Shown: one piece after another, positions 13,756-26,020 of the stretch
How the letters are laid out: each line of letters starts with the position of its first letter
Numbering within the stretch: the stretch's first letter is position 1
NCBI GenBank assembly: GCA_947000775.1
Contig: CAMQGK010000144.1
Span: forward strand, 14,310,001 to 14,374,000
Direction of reading: 5' to 3'
From: Pterois miles
Lineage: Eukaryota > Chordata > Actinopteri > Perciformes > Scorpaenidae
Length of the DNA stretch: 64,000 nt
Made by a program: the position numbers and the translations under genes
Notes under the pieces: generated by a model
What the model was told of the DNA's origin: nothing
Databases searched by the model: none
The model's input: only the letters and a program-made list of their open reading frames with translations

Positions 13756-14667
13756 TAGGGATGCAACTAACGATTATTACCTCTGCCAAGGAGGTTATGT
13801 TTTTGCCGGCGTTTATCTGTCTGTTTGTTTGTTTGTTTGTCTGTGTTCAAGATAACTCAAAAACGTATGGACGCATTTTGATGAAATTTTCAGGGTGTGT
13901 CGAAAATGTGAAAAGGAAGAACTGATTTAATTTTGGTCCGGAAGAAATCCTGGATTCTGGATCAATTTGAAATTTTTGTTACCATTGAGCTAAATGGGAC
14001 CCAAAAAATGTTCTCAATATCTATGTTAATTGTTGCCCAAAGCTCATGAAATTTGACTCAGGGATTTACAATTTACTTCTATCAAATCCCACACTTACTT
14101 CAACAATAATCAACATCCCCAGATATGTGTTGCAGACTGTTATTTTTCTGACCATGACACAGTTTGTACCACTTTGTAAAATGTTAATGTACATATGTTG
14201 GTTTTAGATATAATGTATTGTGAGTTTTATGTTGTGTCTTGTATATATGTTATATGTTTGCCACTGATATAAAATTCTTTTTAAAAAATGTAGGATTTTT
14301 ATTTTGGAGTGAATTACAATATGGGGGGAAACTATGGTGCTTGGCGGAGGTCTGCGCTCTCCGAGTGCTTTTCTAGTTTTAATTGTGGAATAATCGGTCA
14401 ATCATTTTCTCAATTAATCGTTTATTTGATTGTAGCCAAGATGATGTCCTCAAATGTCTGGTTTTGTCCACGACTCAAACACATTTCACTGTCATAGAGG
14501 AGTAAAGAAACCAGAAAATCTTCACATTTAAGAAGCTGATATCAGAGAATTTTGTTCTGAAACAAAATCATTCAGACCAATTGATTACCCTGATAGTTAT
14601 ACACAATAGTCGATTAATTTAATAGTAGACAACTATTCGATTAATTGGTTAACTACCGCAACTTTAC
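13756..14667 (+). mobile_element. hAT-like non-autonomous element split by a later insertion
   Basis: The left end TAGGGATGCAACTAACGATT (13756) and the right part from 14384 (CAAATGTCTGGTTTTGTCCA at about 14452, GAGGAGTAAAGAAACCAG at about 14499) belong to the same family as the uninterrupted copy at 24665-25048. Near-matching 8-mers TAAAGAGC and AAAAGAGC flank it (13748-13755 and 14668-14675), compatible with a decayed 8-bp target duplication. Confidence 0.65.
13780..14383 (+). mobile_element. Inverted-repeat element, copy 3, nested in an hAT-like element
   Basis: Opposite orientation to copy 1: it begins ACCTCTGCCAAGGAGGTTAT and ends CTTGGCGGAGGTCTGCGCTC then TCCGAGTGCTTTTCTAGT. The shared body is recognisable to about 14090; 14100-14290 is replaced by unrelated A/T-rich DNA. 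It interrupts the element at 13756-14667. Confidence 0.75.
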
Positions 14668-16349
14668 AAAAGAGCTACATAATTTAAGGAAAATGTGTCT
14701 CATGAGGATGAAAGTGACGTACAGTATGTAGGGCTATGGTAGGCAATGCAGGGGGGAAAAGGACAACAAATTTCAACAACCTATTTTTTTATTTTAAATT
14801 TATACTTTATACTTTTACTATATCTGTAAATGTGTACAGTAATATCTATTGTTTAAATTCAGCTGCAGATACAATTCATGTCTGGAACTGGGTTAGTGCT
14901 TGCTAGCAAGTTAGCAGCTAAGGCTAAAATTAACCTCGTCCACAGCTGGCTCCCATTAGCCTGCAACGACACTGAGAGTCTGTACTTCTACTCTTTCTCT
15001 CTGTGCCTTTCAAGCACGCACACCCACATACACACACACACACGCACACACACACACACACAATATTTGGTCGCCAAGTTTAACCTGGCTGTGCTATCTT
15101 TTTGGTTTGGCACCGCCTGTGTTTGGAAATGAAGGCGGGAGAGAGGGAGTGAAGGGGGGAGAGGATAAAAGGAGGGAGTGGGGAATGTACAGTGGGAACG
15201 AGGATGTAAGCAAAAAAAAAAAACATAAGGAACAGAGAGAGGGGAGGGAAGGAGGGAGGAGACAGTAGCGTGGACGTTCTTATAAAATGCCACAAGAATA
15301 ACAAACACAGGAAAAAGAGGGGAAGCTGAACGAAAGGAAATATGTACGGAAAAGTAATAAAATCAAGCAACGGGGCAAAAACAGTAACCTGGTACCTCAG
15401 TCTAGTCAGTCCTCAGTCTTACTGCTTCATCCTTTTAAACTCTTTTTCTCCCCTGTTCACATACCATAAAACAGCAAACTTGATTATGATTTTACCGCGC
15501 TATTCACATGTATGCTCAATGTTATTCTGTATCGTTATTGGTCGTTAGTCCTTCTTTGTGTGTTCTAAGCCGGTTTGTGAAATAGTCATGAAATTTAATA
15601 GTATTGATTCATGTACACAGACATGTCAGCACTAAATCAATTCGGAAGTAATCCACATAATTGTGAACCAGGAAATATAAAGAGCTGCAAGGAAGGAGGT
15701 CGGAGTGGATGGGTGGGTCAAAAAAAAAAACAAAAAACACATGAGTATTATCCAGGACCAGTGTTTGTTTCCTCTGTGCAACCATAAGTTAAATTATTTG
15801 TTATTTATGGCACTTCGGGAGTCATTTTAGCCCACCCATGATATTTTCCTAAACCTAAGTAAGTAATTTGTTGCCTAAACCTAACAAAGTCGATCTTTTC
15901 CTAGTCCTAGCAAAGCAGTTTTATTTTGAAGACTACAGTGGAAATTGACACATGCGTCAAATGTTGCTGGACATTCATGAAAAATACATTGTTAAAAGTC
16001 CTGCTGAGTATCACAAAAAAGAGGAAATTCATGTCTAAGTACACGAATCAAACAGATCAAATTTTGTGACTTTTTCACGAACTGCAGTGAGACTGCATTT
16101 GTGGTCCATGTCTGACATAAAATACATAGTTGAAAAAGTAGAAGATTAAAATCAAAAATTTATTTTCCAAACTGTTTCAAGCAATGAAAAAATAAAACTT
16201 TTGCAAGAGAAATAACCATCAGCAAGCATGAGACGTGGGAGTGTGAGTTCAGCCGTGACAGTAATTAAGAGAAGAAGTTGCAACGTACACAAGATCTCTG
16301 CCATGGCCTGACAGTTGTATTCTACAGGGAGGTCCAGCAGGATCGGAGG

Positions 16350-16351
<2 letters not shown>

Positions 16352-16427
<76 letters not shown>

Positions 16428-16752
16428 TGGAAGCTGGAGTCGTGGTAGAGAAACACAGCAGAAAATGTACACTCAGTACACAATTAGCGCTCACCTGTCT
16501 GTTTTCATACAAGTGGAATATGAATGAATAGTGTATAAAAAAAAAGGCTGAAACCTTATATTTGTGTGTCTTTTGTTGGAGCTGCATGAAAAGAGCATTT
16601 CAGATCTGGAGTTACTTGTTGTGTCACCTTTGGTGTCATAACATGTTTTGAATGTGGATGAAAAGATCAGATTGTCAGCACGTTTATCTGGATCCTCAGA
16701 TGTGTGTCTATATGTGTATGCATATGTGTGTGTGTGTGTGTGGATGCATGTG

Positions 16753-16783
<31 letters not shown>

Positions 16784-17032
16784 AGTACAGAACCACCGTG
16801 AACTGCTTTACATTGACGACTCCTAGCCTCATTAAAACTTCATAGATCTGTGAGCACCGTTGAGGTGACAAAGAAGAGGGTATCGTCTTACACACACACA
16901 CACACACACAAACACACAGTCTGTTTCTACCTTTGGCTGCCACACAAATCAAATCTGAAAACTGTTCTGCAAAATGCCCATCAACACAAGTGCACATGCA
17001 CACGCACATGCACACACACATGCACACACACA
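16352..17032. repeat. Long (TG)n array and flanking CA/TG tracts
   Basis: The 16352-16424 run is 73 nt of pure TG, the longest CA/TG run in the window. TG-rich 16725-16782, CA 16891-16918 and ATGCACACACAC-type 16991-17032 follow. Confidence 0.95.
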
Positions 17033-17942
17033 GTTCCTAACCATCAGGGCACTTGTGTTAAATAATTAACGGTGTGAGATTAGTCCGTCAGCCATGGGGC
17101 ATGGAGGTCCATCGATTCCCCACAATGCATTTTTAATGAGCCGCCAGACGGCATTCATTTCAGCTGGCCAGTGTCCGTGGAGGGCCTTCTGACACGCACA
17201 CACAATCCAGGCTTAGCGCCAGGGGAGACAATTAACATACACATAAACACAACAGCAGCACCGCTGCACTGTATAGTGGATATCACCTTGACAACAGCAG
17301 CAGGCGAACATCTTCTGAGCTCTTTAAGTTGTTTAAGTTTGATCCTGATCAAGCACAAGCACCACTGAACAACTTACTGTTGTGTTACAAGAAGCTCAGC
17401 AGTGATTTCACCATATGACTGGGATCACTCGCCACATTTTGCAGTATTTTTGTTGGATGCTACAGACTAATAAATACCTTGGTTGAGAGGCTAAACTTTG
17501 AACAATAGGGAGCTGATTACAAACTGATCCCTTTAATTTGCCTTTGTGGACTGATTCGGACTACAGAGTCTCCGTGTTTTAGTTTCATAATTATAGGTAA
17601 CTCAAGCCGTTCTGCAGATCATGACTGGTCGATGAGCGAAAGCTCAGGAAATCAACCTTGCGCTGAAAAAAATCATGTCGCTTTTTTGCTGCGTGATATT
17701 TAGGGGTGTGCATTCCGAGTAAAAATACTATTCGTGAATCACTGGGAATTATTCGATCATAATCAAAAAAACGCCATATGACCTGCAATCCTGCAACCCC
17801 GACCCCCACACCCATTAAGAGTTTATTTCAACCATATTGTTGAAGAGGACGGTGGAAAGACAAACCATGATGGTGTTGGTGAATTTTATTTTGTTTCTGT
17901 CGGATTTTAATGACAATATGTCATTCACACACACACAGAGCC

Positions 17943-18212
17943 ATGTACTTCTATCTTTGTGAGGACACTCGTTGACGTAATGCATTCCCTAGCCCCTTAC
18001 CCATCACAACTAAATGCCCAATCCTTACTCTAACCCTAACCTAAACCTAATTCTAACCTAGACCTTAAAACCAAGTTTGAATCCTCAAAAAGGCCTTTGA
18101 AGGTCCGTCCAAAGGTGAGGACCACCCAAAATGTCCTCATTTTCCAAAAATGTCCTCACTGTGACGGTCTAAAATTCAAACTGGTCCTCACAAAGATAGC
18201 TTTACAAGAACA
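17943..18212. mobile_element. MITE-like element with CTATCTTTGTGAGGAC termini
   Basis: ACTTCTATCTTTGTGAGGAC near 17947 is matched in inverse orientation by GTCCTCACAAAGATAGCTTT near 18184, giving inverted termini about 265 bp apart. Both flanks are (CA)n tracts. The internal CTAACCCTAACCTAAACCTA (about 18028) is telomere-like but belongs to the repeat. No frame encodes a transposase, so it is non-autonomous. Confidence 0.65.
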
Positions 18213-19396
18213 CGCACACACACACACACTTTTCTGCGCTGAAAATAGAGCTTAACTGAACGTGCCGCACACGTTTTACGGGTAGTAACATTACTAATAG
18301 GCAGCACCTGCAATGGTTAACACAAGGGAAATATACAGTATATGATTTTAGACGGGACGGGAACTATTTGATTTTTTATAACTTAACGACTATTCAAATA
18401 ATCGAAAATCATGACCCATCCCGAATATATTAATGTTCTGTGTGAAAGTACTCATGACAAAATCAACAATTCAAAAAATATACTGTATACCGACATGCAA
18501 ATTTAACGCAGAAAACCAGGTCCATGAACTGGTTTGTAGCAGCTACAACATAATTTCATCACAAGTTGGCGCTATATGCCAGTAAGCAGTAGATGACAAA
18601 GAGGTTGTGAACCTGAAACAAAACAAGTCGGTTTGGCCATCTAACCCATCATGGTCTAACTTGCACCTAAACATCGACAACAACAGAAAAATGGAGAGGG
18701 GTCTTCATGAATGTTTCAGCTGAGTTTTGATTGCTAAAAATGAATTGTTCTTTCATGCTGTCCAGAGATGAAGACAAAAAATTGCACATTATGGGAATAT
18801 CCAGCAGATACAGCTGACTAGTCATGTGAGTAAAATGTTCGCTTTGTCAGAATTTAAAGGTTCATTACAGGCAAAAACCATCTCAGGCAAGTGTAAAAAC
18901 CTTTTCTTCACAGGAGGAAGAAGTTTTATCGAATTCTGCCATTTCCATCCAGCTTCTCTAATGCTTAACTTTAAAGTGTGCATAAAAATATGTGAATAGA
19001 AATGTTGCTTTTGGCATTTATATATTACAAATAAAGTTTTTTGTTCTTGTGTGGGTGTCAGGACTGTCATTTTCATTTCATAAAATAATAAGGAACTGAA
19101 AGTCAAAGAGCAGAAAAGAGACGCATGTTTCTCCAAAGGCTTTTTTTCTGTAAAAGTTTCACATTGTCATGCGTGTCACCAACTTCGGATGAATCAAGAG
19201 CACATGACTAAATCATGAGATAGACAGCAAAGATGTTTTCAAATCCAGCTGGTGTTGAAATAAGAGACTAGGTCAGATTGATGTTTGGTGGTTATAAGCT
19301 GCATTTTGGACACCAAAAAAACATGACCTTTGCATCAGATGAAGAGCAGCAGGGAGAAATATGTGTGTGCATGTGGATATGTTTTATTGGTCTTAC

Positions 19397-19513
19397 CTTT
19401 CCTGTCTCTCTCTCAAAGTCGACATACTCCCTTGCAGGAACCTGCCTCTGATCACCATGTAGGTTGGCTGGAAAGAACTGGAGAGAGAGGTTGGTACCTG
19501 TAGCTACAAAGGC
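19397..19513 (-). CDS. cbfb: cbfb exon 3 (RUNX-contact segment)
   Basis: Seen: a pyrimidine-rich CTCTCTCTCCAG acceptor precedes 39 codons starting AFVATGTNLSLQFFPANLHG and ending YVDFERETGK at a GTAAGA donor. This covers residues 56-94. Gly61, Asn63 and Gln67, known from CBF-beta/Runt-domain structures as interface residues, are all retained. The stretch after Pro70 (ANLHGDQRQVPAREYVDFERETGK) differs from the mammalian loop at several positions (human has SWQGEQ where this has NLHGDQ), which fits a fish orthologue. Exons 4 onward (beginning around VYLKAPMILNG in mammals) were looked for between 1 and 19396 and not found, so intron 3 probably exceeds 19 kb and continues beyond the window. Confidence 0.97.
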
Positions 19514-21239
19514 CTGGAGAGAGAGACAGGGGTGGGGGGAGCATAACATCAGTAACGTTAAGCTTCAAGAAAGCTGCATTAAGTGATTTTTTTGGCAGAA
19601 AGAAATAAATTCACAAACACGTCCTGATATACCACTGATTACAGAAATTGTTATGGTGAATGTGTTTGCAAACAACTGCACATGCAGCAGACACAGAGCA
19701 CACACGTCACTAGAATTTTTTGCTCTGTTTTGGTCTCAACCAACTCCCGAGCATAATATACGTTCAGTCTCTTGAGCTGCTTCAGCTGCCGCTTCTTTTC
19801 ATCGACTTACTGAGTGTCGTAAACGGGAACCCAGCTGCTCGCAATTTCATATGGTAGTACGGTTGTGGACGAGAACTGTGCGATTCAAATTGTACGGTTG
19901 GAGAACCAAAACAATGAGCTGAAAGAGGCTAAAAGCGCCATCTAAAGCTGCAGACTGGGATGTGATTTATTAGGTTCAGCACTACAAATGACACTCATTA
20001 CATTTTATGAATGGTAAAATGACACTCCAGTGATTTTACATGCCAAAGTCAGATTATATCATAAGGAATATTAAACATTCTGCGGAAACAGCTGTATAAT
20101 GTAATGAAATGTACACTATAATGTCTTCTGTTGTTGTGGAGGAGCTTTAAAAACTGAGAGAATCCCTCAAGAGAAATCAGCCACTTATTTTCACTTATGG
20201 CAAAGCAATAAGCTACTTTTATTGGGGACTTCAGATGTATAACAGAGAGTGCAGTTACTGCAGTGTGTGTCAGCTTTCTTTTGAGAGATCATTTTAATTA
20301 TTGAGGAATCTACCAATTATTTTCGTAATCATTTTTATGTTTACTACAACTTCAAAAAATAATGAAAAATAGTGAAAAACATCCATCCAGTTTCCCAGAG
20401 CCATGGACCAACAGTCCAAAATGTAAAACCTTTCAGTTTACAATTATATAAATATATAAAATCAGTAAATCTTCATATTTTTACAGAATATGAGTCTGGA
20501 ACCATATAATGCTGGCCTTCGTTTTCCTTTAAAAAAAAAAAGGCTCTAAATTATTGATTGCTGATCAAAATAGCAGTCGTTTTATTATTCTGTCTCTCAC
20601 AAGTCCCCCAGATGTATAAAAGAACATGTTTGGAGTAACTTTAATATCAAAAATGTAACTTACAATAAGGCAGATTCAAAAACATTTCTATCCAAGATTA
20701 TGATTTTGAACTTTAGATTTTATTTCATATAAATGTTTTCAGAGGCTTCTTGTAGACGTCTCAGTTAAACTGAGGTGTAAGTCTGGAAGAGTTGAAGTTT
20801 GGCAGACTGCATCTTTCTTTAACCCGCCCGGCGTCCATCCCTCTCTGTGTCTTCTTAGGCTAACGGCAGCTCTCCCCACACACATAATCACATCATACTG
20901 TAGCTTTCCTCATTTTTGATTTCTGTAAAATGGCTTCTTGCTCTAATGGGAGACATTCCTATCAAGATAAAACACACACTCAAGCGCACACGTAAAGAGA
21001 AACACAAATAAAATGAAAATCAATAGAGTGCATTTCTCTGTTGCAGTCAGAAAGCAATGAATTACGGCGAGACAGAAAATCAAGTTAGAAAATGTCTGTT
21101 TTTTTATGCGTATCTGTGCATGTGTGTGTGTGTGTGTGTTGTGTTTGCTGAGACAGATCAATACTAATGGCATTAGGGCTGCGACTGAGCTGGAAGCATA
21201 TGAATTATGCACCCTGTCAAATCTGAGAGAAAACTGAAT

Positions 21240-21365
21240 GAAAGAGAAAAAGGAGAGAACAACAGAGTGGGAGAGAGAGGGAAATGGAGGGAGGAGAAAG
21301 CTTAAAGTGTGTACATGGACACACAGAGAGAAAAAAGTCTCATATTCATACACACATGGATATAC

Positions 21366-21400
<35 letters not shown>

Positions 21401-21830
21401 ACAGAAACGAGAGCTCAAAGAACACCCGAGTCATCATTTCTGCCGTATTTGAAGTATTGAATTACAACCATCTGATACTCATTTGCTGCCTACTACTGCG
21501 GGACGAAAAAAAAAAAAAAAAAAAAAGAGGGAAGGAGAGGCAGAGAAGGGAGAGAGATGGAGGGAAAACTGAGAGACAAAGGAGGAAAAAGAAAAAGAGA
21601 GGGAGGCGGAGAGAAATGGAAAGAGGAAGAGGAATGAAGGGAAACAGGACGACGGTCGTAAAGGCAGCATGATGAATGTAAAGAAAGTCAGGGAGGAAAT
21701 GGAAGTGAGATATAGAATAAAGACAACGAAGAACAGAGCAAAGGAAATGAAATAAAAGGAAGTGAAGCGATATAGAGAAAGAGAGAGAGGTGGGAGAGGG
21801 GAGGAGAGGAGAGAGCGGAGAAGCATGAAA
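21240..21830. repeat. GA-rich tract with (CA)n and A-run
   Basis: A purine-rich stretch of about 600 nt containing (CA)n at 21369-21398 and an A run at 21507-21526. The 144- and 173-codon open frames on the two strands are low-complexity Arg/Glu/Lys and Ser/Leu/Phe strings. Confidence 0.85.
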
Positions 21831-24500
21831 ATCAATAGTAGTTGAGAAAGTGACTCATCTCTAATGAGCTGAGCTGAAGATAATTTACTTTGAATTATTG
21901 TCCCATTTATCAGATCAATCCTGAACAGTTTAGAGGCGCCCTGTGAACATGTGTGTGTGTCTGTGTGTCCTAGAAACACACAATCACCAGCTAATTTCAT
22001 TTTTACAAGACACGTATATTGTAAGAATAATGTAGAAAATAAGCCTTTAATCTTTAATATAATCTAAAAGGTGTGCATGCATTGTTTCTTGGCATGCGTC
22101 ACATGTTTTTTCTCACTGATTAAACACGATATCATTACTGTATCTGTTATAACATGCAGAACAGGGGAGAGAGGGGCACTTTTATATCAACACCAATGAC
22201 AGACTAGTTGAACAGTAATGACAATAATTTGATCCCTGAACAGATACACATGTCTGCTAACAAGTTATCAAGTTTTTTTAGAGCCCAACTCAAACTTAAC
22301 GGTTAAAAATGCATTTTCCCAAAATGCGACCTACCCGGGGCGATTGGGACAGTGGGTAGGGACACTTATTCTGGGCTAAAAAAACATAACCTGACTAAAT
22401 TTGAACAGCTTTTTTTATAATGTCAGTTGTTCACAGATTTCTTAGAGAAAAAGAAAACATTTGTAAAATGATTAGATTTTCAGAAATTACTGAGACAAAA
22501 AAGGATTTCTGACTGTTTGACCACTTGACCTTGTCTGAACCGTCCCAGGGAGAGCAGACACACTTCGGACACCCACAGATATTCAGACAGCTAACATTAG
22601 TACTTTCCAACAATATATTTTATGTGTGTGGCAGAACTAAAAACAGTATGGCAGAAGAAAAATAAGAAGGGGGACAAAAAATGACTTCAGTGCTATATAA
22701 ATTATTTCAGAGCTGTGAAGAAAATGTGAGGAATGGTCACAAGGTGACACTTGAGGTTGAAAGTGAAAAGTGAAGAGGGTGTGGATGAGCAGAAGCATGG
22801 TGAATGGCCTTAACTTGCTAAAAAAGCACTGCCCTAACTGTCACCTGGCCCGACATCTTTCATTATTGGTAATAAATCTACTTAAACACCCTGTAAAAAA
22901 AAAGAGTAAAACTCCAAAGACAGAAGCATAAAAAGGACAGTTGGAAAACCTGCACTTAAAACTGTAAATATGTATAATGTGAAATGATTGTCTATTATTT
23001 TCTGTCCACATTAATTTATTTGCTTAACCAGCTTCTTCTGTGAATAACAATTTAGTCTCAGCTGACTGATGTAAAATGAATACCACTAACTTTTTGATGT
23101 GGAGGTTACATATTTGACATTTTATAAGAGTCCGTCTGGAGTTGAGAGCAAGCACCGTTTAAGGGGATAAAGATTTTTAAAGAGCCCCCTCCAGACCTGA
23201 TTTAAAACGTGATAAAATTACTCTATTTGGAATGATAATTTGTGTCTTCTTGTTTTTTTTTCCACAAATAAATTTAATTATATATACCCTACTTTCTTCT
23301 CCCTCATTAAATGAAATATCCTATTTAACTGAGCGTACGTGCACTGGAGGCTTTCCACATCACACTGGCGTAAACTGCATATTGAACCAAGTTGAGCGCA
23401 GAGAAACTTTCTTTCTCCAGATGAACATGAATTTTAGTGTCAAACTTTGCACATACATCCTTATGCACAGTGAAGGTCAAACATTCAAGTATAAAAACAT
23501 CATTTTATTGACCGGAGGTGGACTTTAAAACATAAATTCACTACTATCCCAATAAACCGCCCACAGTTTGTTTGTTTTCTGCTCTGTCTCATCTATATAA
23601 AGTGATCCTTGACAGCACGTTCGAGCCTCATTCTGTCGGATAGTCGCTCACGCTGACCATGAAAATAGCAGGAGGTCTTTAGCGGCGTCTGGCTGACGGA
23701 TAAATCAGCGACATGATGTCACAGCTGCCGTCAAACCATTAAAACCGTGGCCATCAATTCTCACAGAAGAGGCTTATAAATACAGTGAGGACAGACAGAC
23801 AGACAGACGCATCATGTCCCACTAAAAGATGGTAAAACTAGATGTACCCCCCTCCCCCTCCCCCTCCTTCTCCTGCGATGATGACATTATGTTTGTGAAA
23901 AATACCTCGAGGATGACTAAGACAGCAGAAGTTGCCCTGCTGCGTCTGTGTGTTTGTGTCTGCAGCCTAAAGGCTCTCCACCTAACTTCACCTTTTGTTG
24001 AGGACACGATTAGATAGGAAGCTTTTAAACAGACTTCACGCTGTAAGCACGTAGTAATTAGATTATGAGGATATGAACGCATCCTGACTTTAAATTTATA
24101 AACAAATACATGCAGTATTTTTTAAGGACAACAGTGCAGCGAAGTGAAGGCAGTAAGACATGCATGTTTTGATTGTAAAGGACATTATCTCCTGGCTGTA
24201 CTAACTTGTTACTTTGACAACTTTGAGCAAAGATGAAAAAAAAAAAAATATGCATTGTCACATAGTAAAGTAAATCACCTAATGCTAACATGTGCATGAG
24301 TATTTATAATAATCTGGGTATTTACTTTTTTATTTTAACTCAATGTTGAATGTGGGACTTTTAACAATATTTTACACTGTTGGAACAGGGTGGTCTTTTG
24401 ATTAGACAAAAGCGCTCCCATCAGCCCATCTGCTTTTGCGAGGCATCCGTGTAAAAATTGGACTTGTGATCAGATGCATTTGAAGATGCGGCTAGAGCAG

Positions 24501-24510
24501 TGTGGTTTGG
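24501..24510 (+). promoter_or_regulatory. RUNX-like motif TGTGGTTTGG in cbfb intron 2
   Basis: TGTGGTTT matches the RUNX consensus TGYGGTY. It is in one of the few repeat-free, GC-richer stretches of intron 2. Since CBF-beta is the RUNX partner, autoregulation is conceivable, but short motifs occur by chance. Confidence 0.25.
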
Positions 24511-24664
24511 AAAAAGTGGAGGGAGACACGCCGTTGCCACAAACTATCTCTCCCTGCAACAACTATCCGCCGGCTGCTCCTCCATAAATGAAAATGAGGA
24601 GAAATGACTAACGCCAGACTGTAGACATAAATCAACACAAAAACAGCTCATTTCTAAACCAAAA

Positions 24665-25048
24665 TAGGGCTACAACTAATTATTATTTTCAATAATGAGT
24701 CATCTAAGGATACAACTAATGATTATTTCACTGGCAATTAATCTGGCGATTACTTTCTCAATTAACTGATTAGTTGTTAGGTCTATAAAATGTCAGAAAA
24801 TGGTGAAAAATGTTGATCACTTTTTCCCCCAAAGTCCAAGACGACGTCCTAAAATGTCTTGTTTTGTTCACAACTCAAAGATGTTCAGTTTACTGTCAGA
24901 GAGGAGTAAAGAAACCAGGAAATATTCACATTTAACAAGCCGGAATCTTTTTCTTATATAATGTATCCAACTGATTAATCGATTCTCAAAATAGTTGGCG
25001 ATTAATTTAATAAATGACAACTCCATGATTAATTGCCGCAGCTCTATA
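24665..25048 (+). mobile_element. hAT-like non-autonomous element (GGGCTACAACTAA family)
   Basis: Begins TAGGGCTACAACTAAT and ends TTGCCGCAGCTCTA, imperfect terminal inverted repeats. The internal stretch (AAAATGTCTTGTTTTG, CAGAGAGGAGTAAAGAAACC) matches the split copy at 13756-14667. The first 45 nt are partly duplicated (a second start at about 24708). The assignment to hAT is from the terminal sequence style; no target duplication could be confirmed. Confidence 0.6.
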
Positions 25049-25830
25049 TTAATTCCTTGATTGTTTGGTCTAATAGTGAAAAGTGACACATTCCAGGTGT
25101 TTTGTTAGAATAACAGTAAATGATTTTCAGATTTCAGATTTCACATTTTGGCCAAAAAAAAAAAGTAATAAATCGATTATCGAAACAGTTGCTGATTCAC
25201 TGTTTTGTTGCTCGACTATTGATTAATTATTTCAGCGCCGAACAATTGCTCATCATTTGCAGTAGTATTTATAGCAGTGCTGAACTGCATTACTGGAAAT
25301 CACACAGGTGTTTCTATCCTCCTGTTCCTGTTCTCCTGTATGTCAACTCCGTTCAATACATGTTTACTGTATATACCAAAATTAGACATGACAGATGATG
25401 TTTACTTTAGGTGAGCAATTCAAGGCCCCAAATTACAGCCCTGAGAGTTTTGTAACCATAAAGTCCCTGCGTGATAACATGCGCTAATGTGTGCTTCTAC
25501 CAAAACAAAGCTGAAACAGTGATGTCTGCAGCTGCACAACGTAGAGGGGAAGAAGCCTGTAAGTGAAGTTAAGCCTGGCAGGTCTACATGTCTGATAACA
25601 CATCTACTTCCTTGTGCTGGGACACATCAAAAAATCAGCAAAAACACACATGTATGTAATGTATCTACACTGCACAGCTGCACAAAGTGAACTGATCTCA
25701 GCGTTCTCATAATAACAGTTCATTTGTCTCTTAAAATGGAGACAGCCTTGAGATTAATGCTCGCTACTGAAGATGGCTTGTAAGTGTCATTCATGAGCCA
25801 AAACTGAGTTTACAGGCCAGTTTGTTGTCC

Positions 25831-25866
<36 letters not shown>

Positions 25867-25878
25867 GGATAGATAGAT
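25831..25878. repeat. (GATA)n microsatellite
   Basis: Twelve tetranucleotide units with one GATG variant, 56 nt from the cbfb exon 2 donor. Confidence 0.95.
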
Positions 25879-25933
25879 CAGCAATTAGCACCACATTCCC
25901 TTTTTGTTTTTATACATTTATCTGTGTACTCAC

Positions 25934-26020
25934 TATTTCTGACCGTCCGTCCCTGCAAGCGTTCTGGAAGCGAGCTTGTCTCTCCTCATGGGGCCGGTCC
26001 CTGAAGCCAGTGTATTTAAT
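25934..26020 (-). CDS. cbfb: cbfb exon 2
   Basis: Seen: after a CAG acceptor just above 26020, 29 codons read IKYTGFRDRPHEERQARFQN then ACRDGRSEI, ending at a GTGAGT donor (25933-25928). The exon is 87 nt, phase 0 at both ends, and corresponds to CBF-beta residues 27-55. It joins in frame to exon 1 (...RECE/IKYTG...) and to exon 3 (...GRSEI/AFVATG...), so the three exons give a continuous 94-residue N-terminal part. I see no substitution that would break the fold; the segment appears nearly identical to the mammalian protein. A (GATA)n microsatellite lies about 55 nt below the donor inside intron 2, an ordinary intronic position. Confidence 0.97.

Larger units (their letters stand above)
1..19396 (-). 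other. cbfb: cbfb intron 3 (part); no exon seen
   Basis: Everything from the exon 3 donor to the left edge. No frame matches the remaining CBF-beta sequence. It holds the repeats listed separately (inverted-repeat family elements at 1083 and 13780, a V-SINE at 12165, a CTATCTTTGTGAGGAC-ended element at 17943) and about fifteen CA/TG, CT and CTTT microsatellites. The stretches 4.0-5.3 kb, 5.9-6.8 kb, 9.55-10.7 kb, 11.1-12.1 kb, 12.9-13.7 kb and 18.4-19.3 kb contain nothing I can identify. Confidence 0.8.
19514..25933 (-). other. cbfb: cbfb intron 2
   Basis: A 6420-nt intron with GTGAGT donor and CTCCAG acceptor. It contains a GA-rich tract (about 21240-21830), a (CA)n run, one hAT-like non-autonomous element (24665-25048), a (GATA)n run and a (GACA)n run. 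The stretches 23.58-23.80 kb and 24.40-24.63 kb are free of recognisable repeats and GC-richer than their surroundings. No coding exon was seen. Confidence 0.85.

Noticed and set aside
18015..18060. Interstitial telomere sequence
   Set aside because: CTAACCCTAACCTAAACC is only a few degenerate units and forms the core of a MITE-like element.
21238..22000. 144- and 173-codon open frames on opposite strands
   Set aside because: Both cover one purine-rich low-complexity tract; the strings are Arg/Glu/Lys or Ser/Phe/Leu with no domain.
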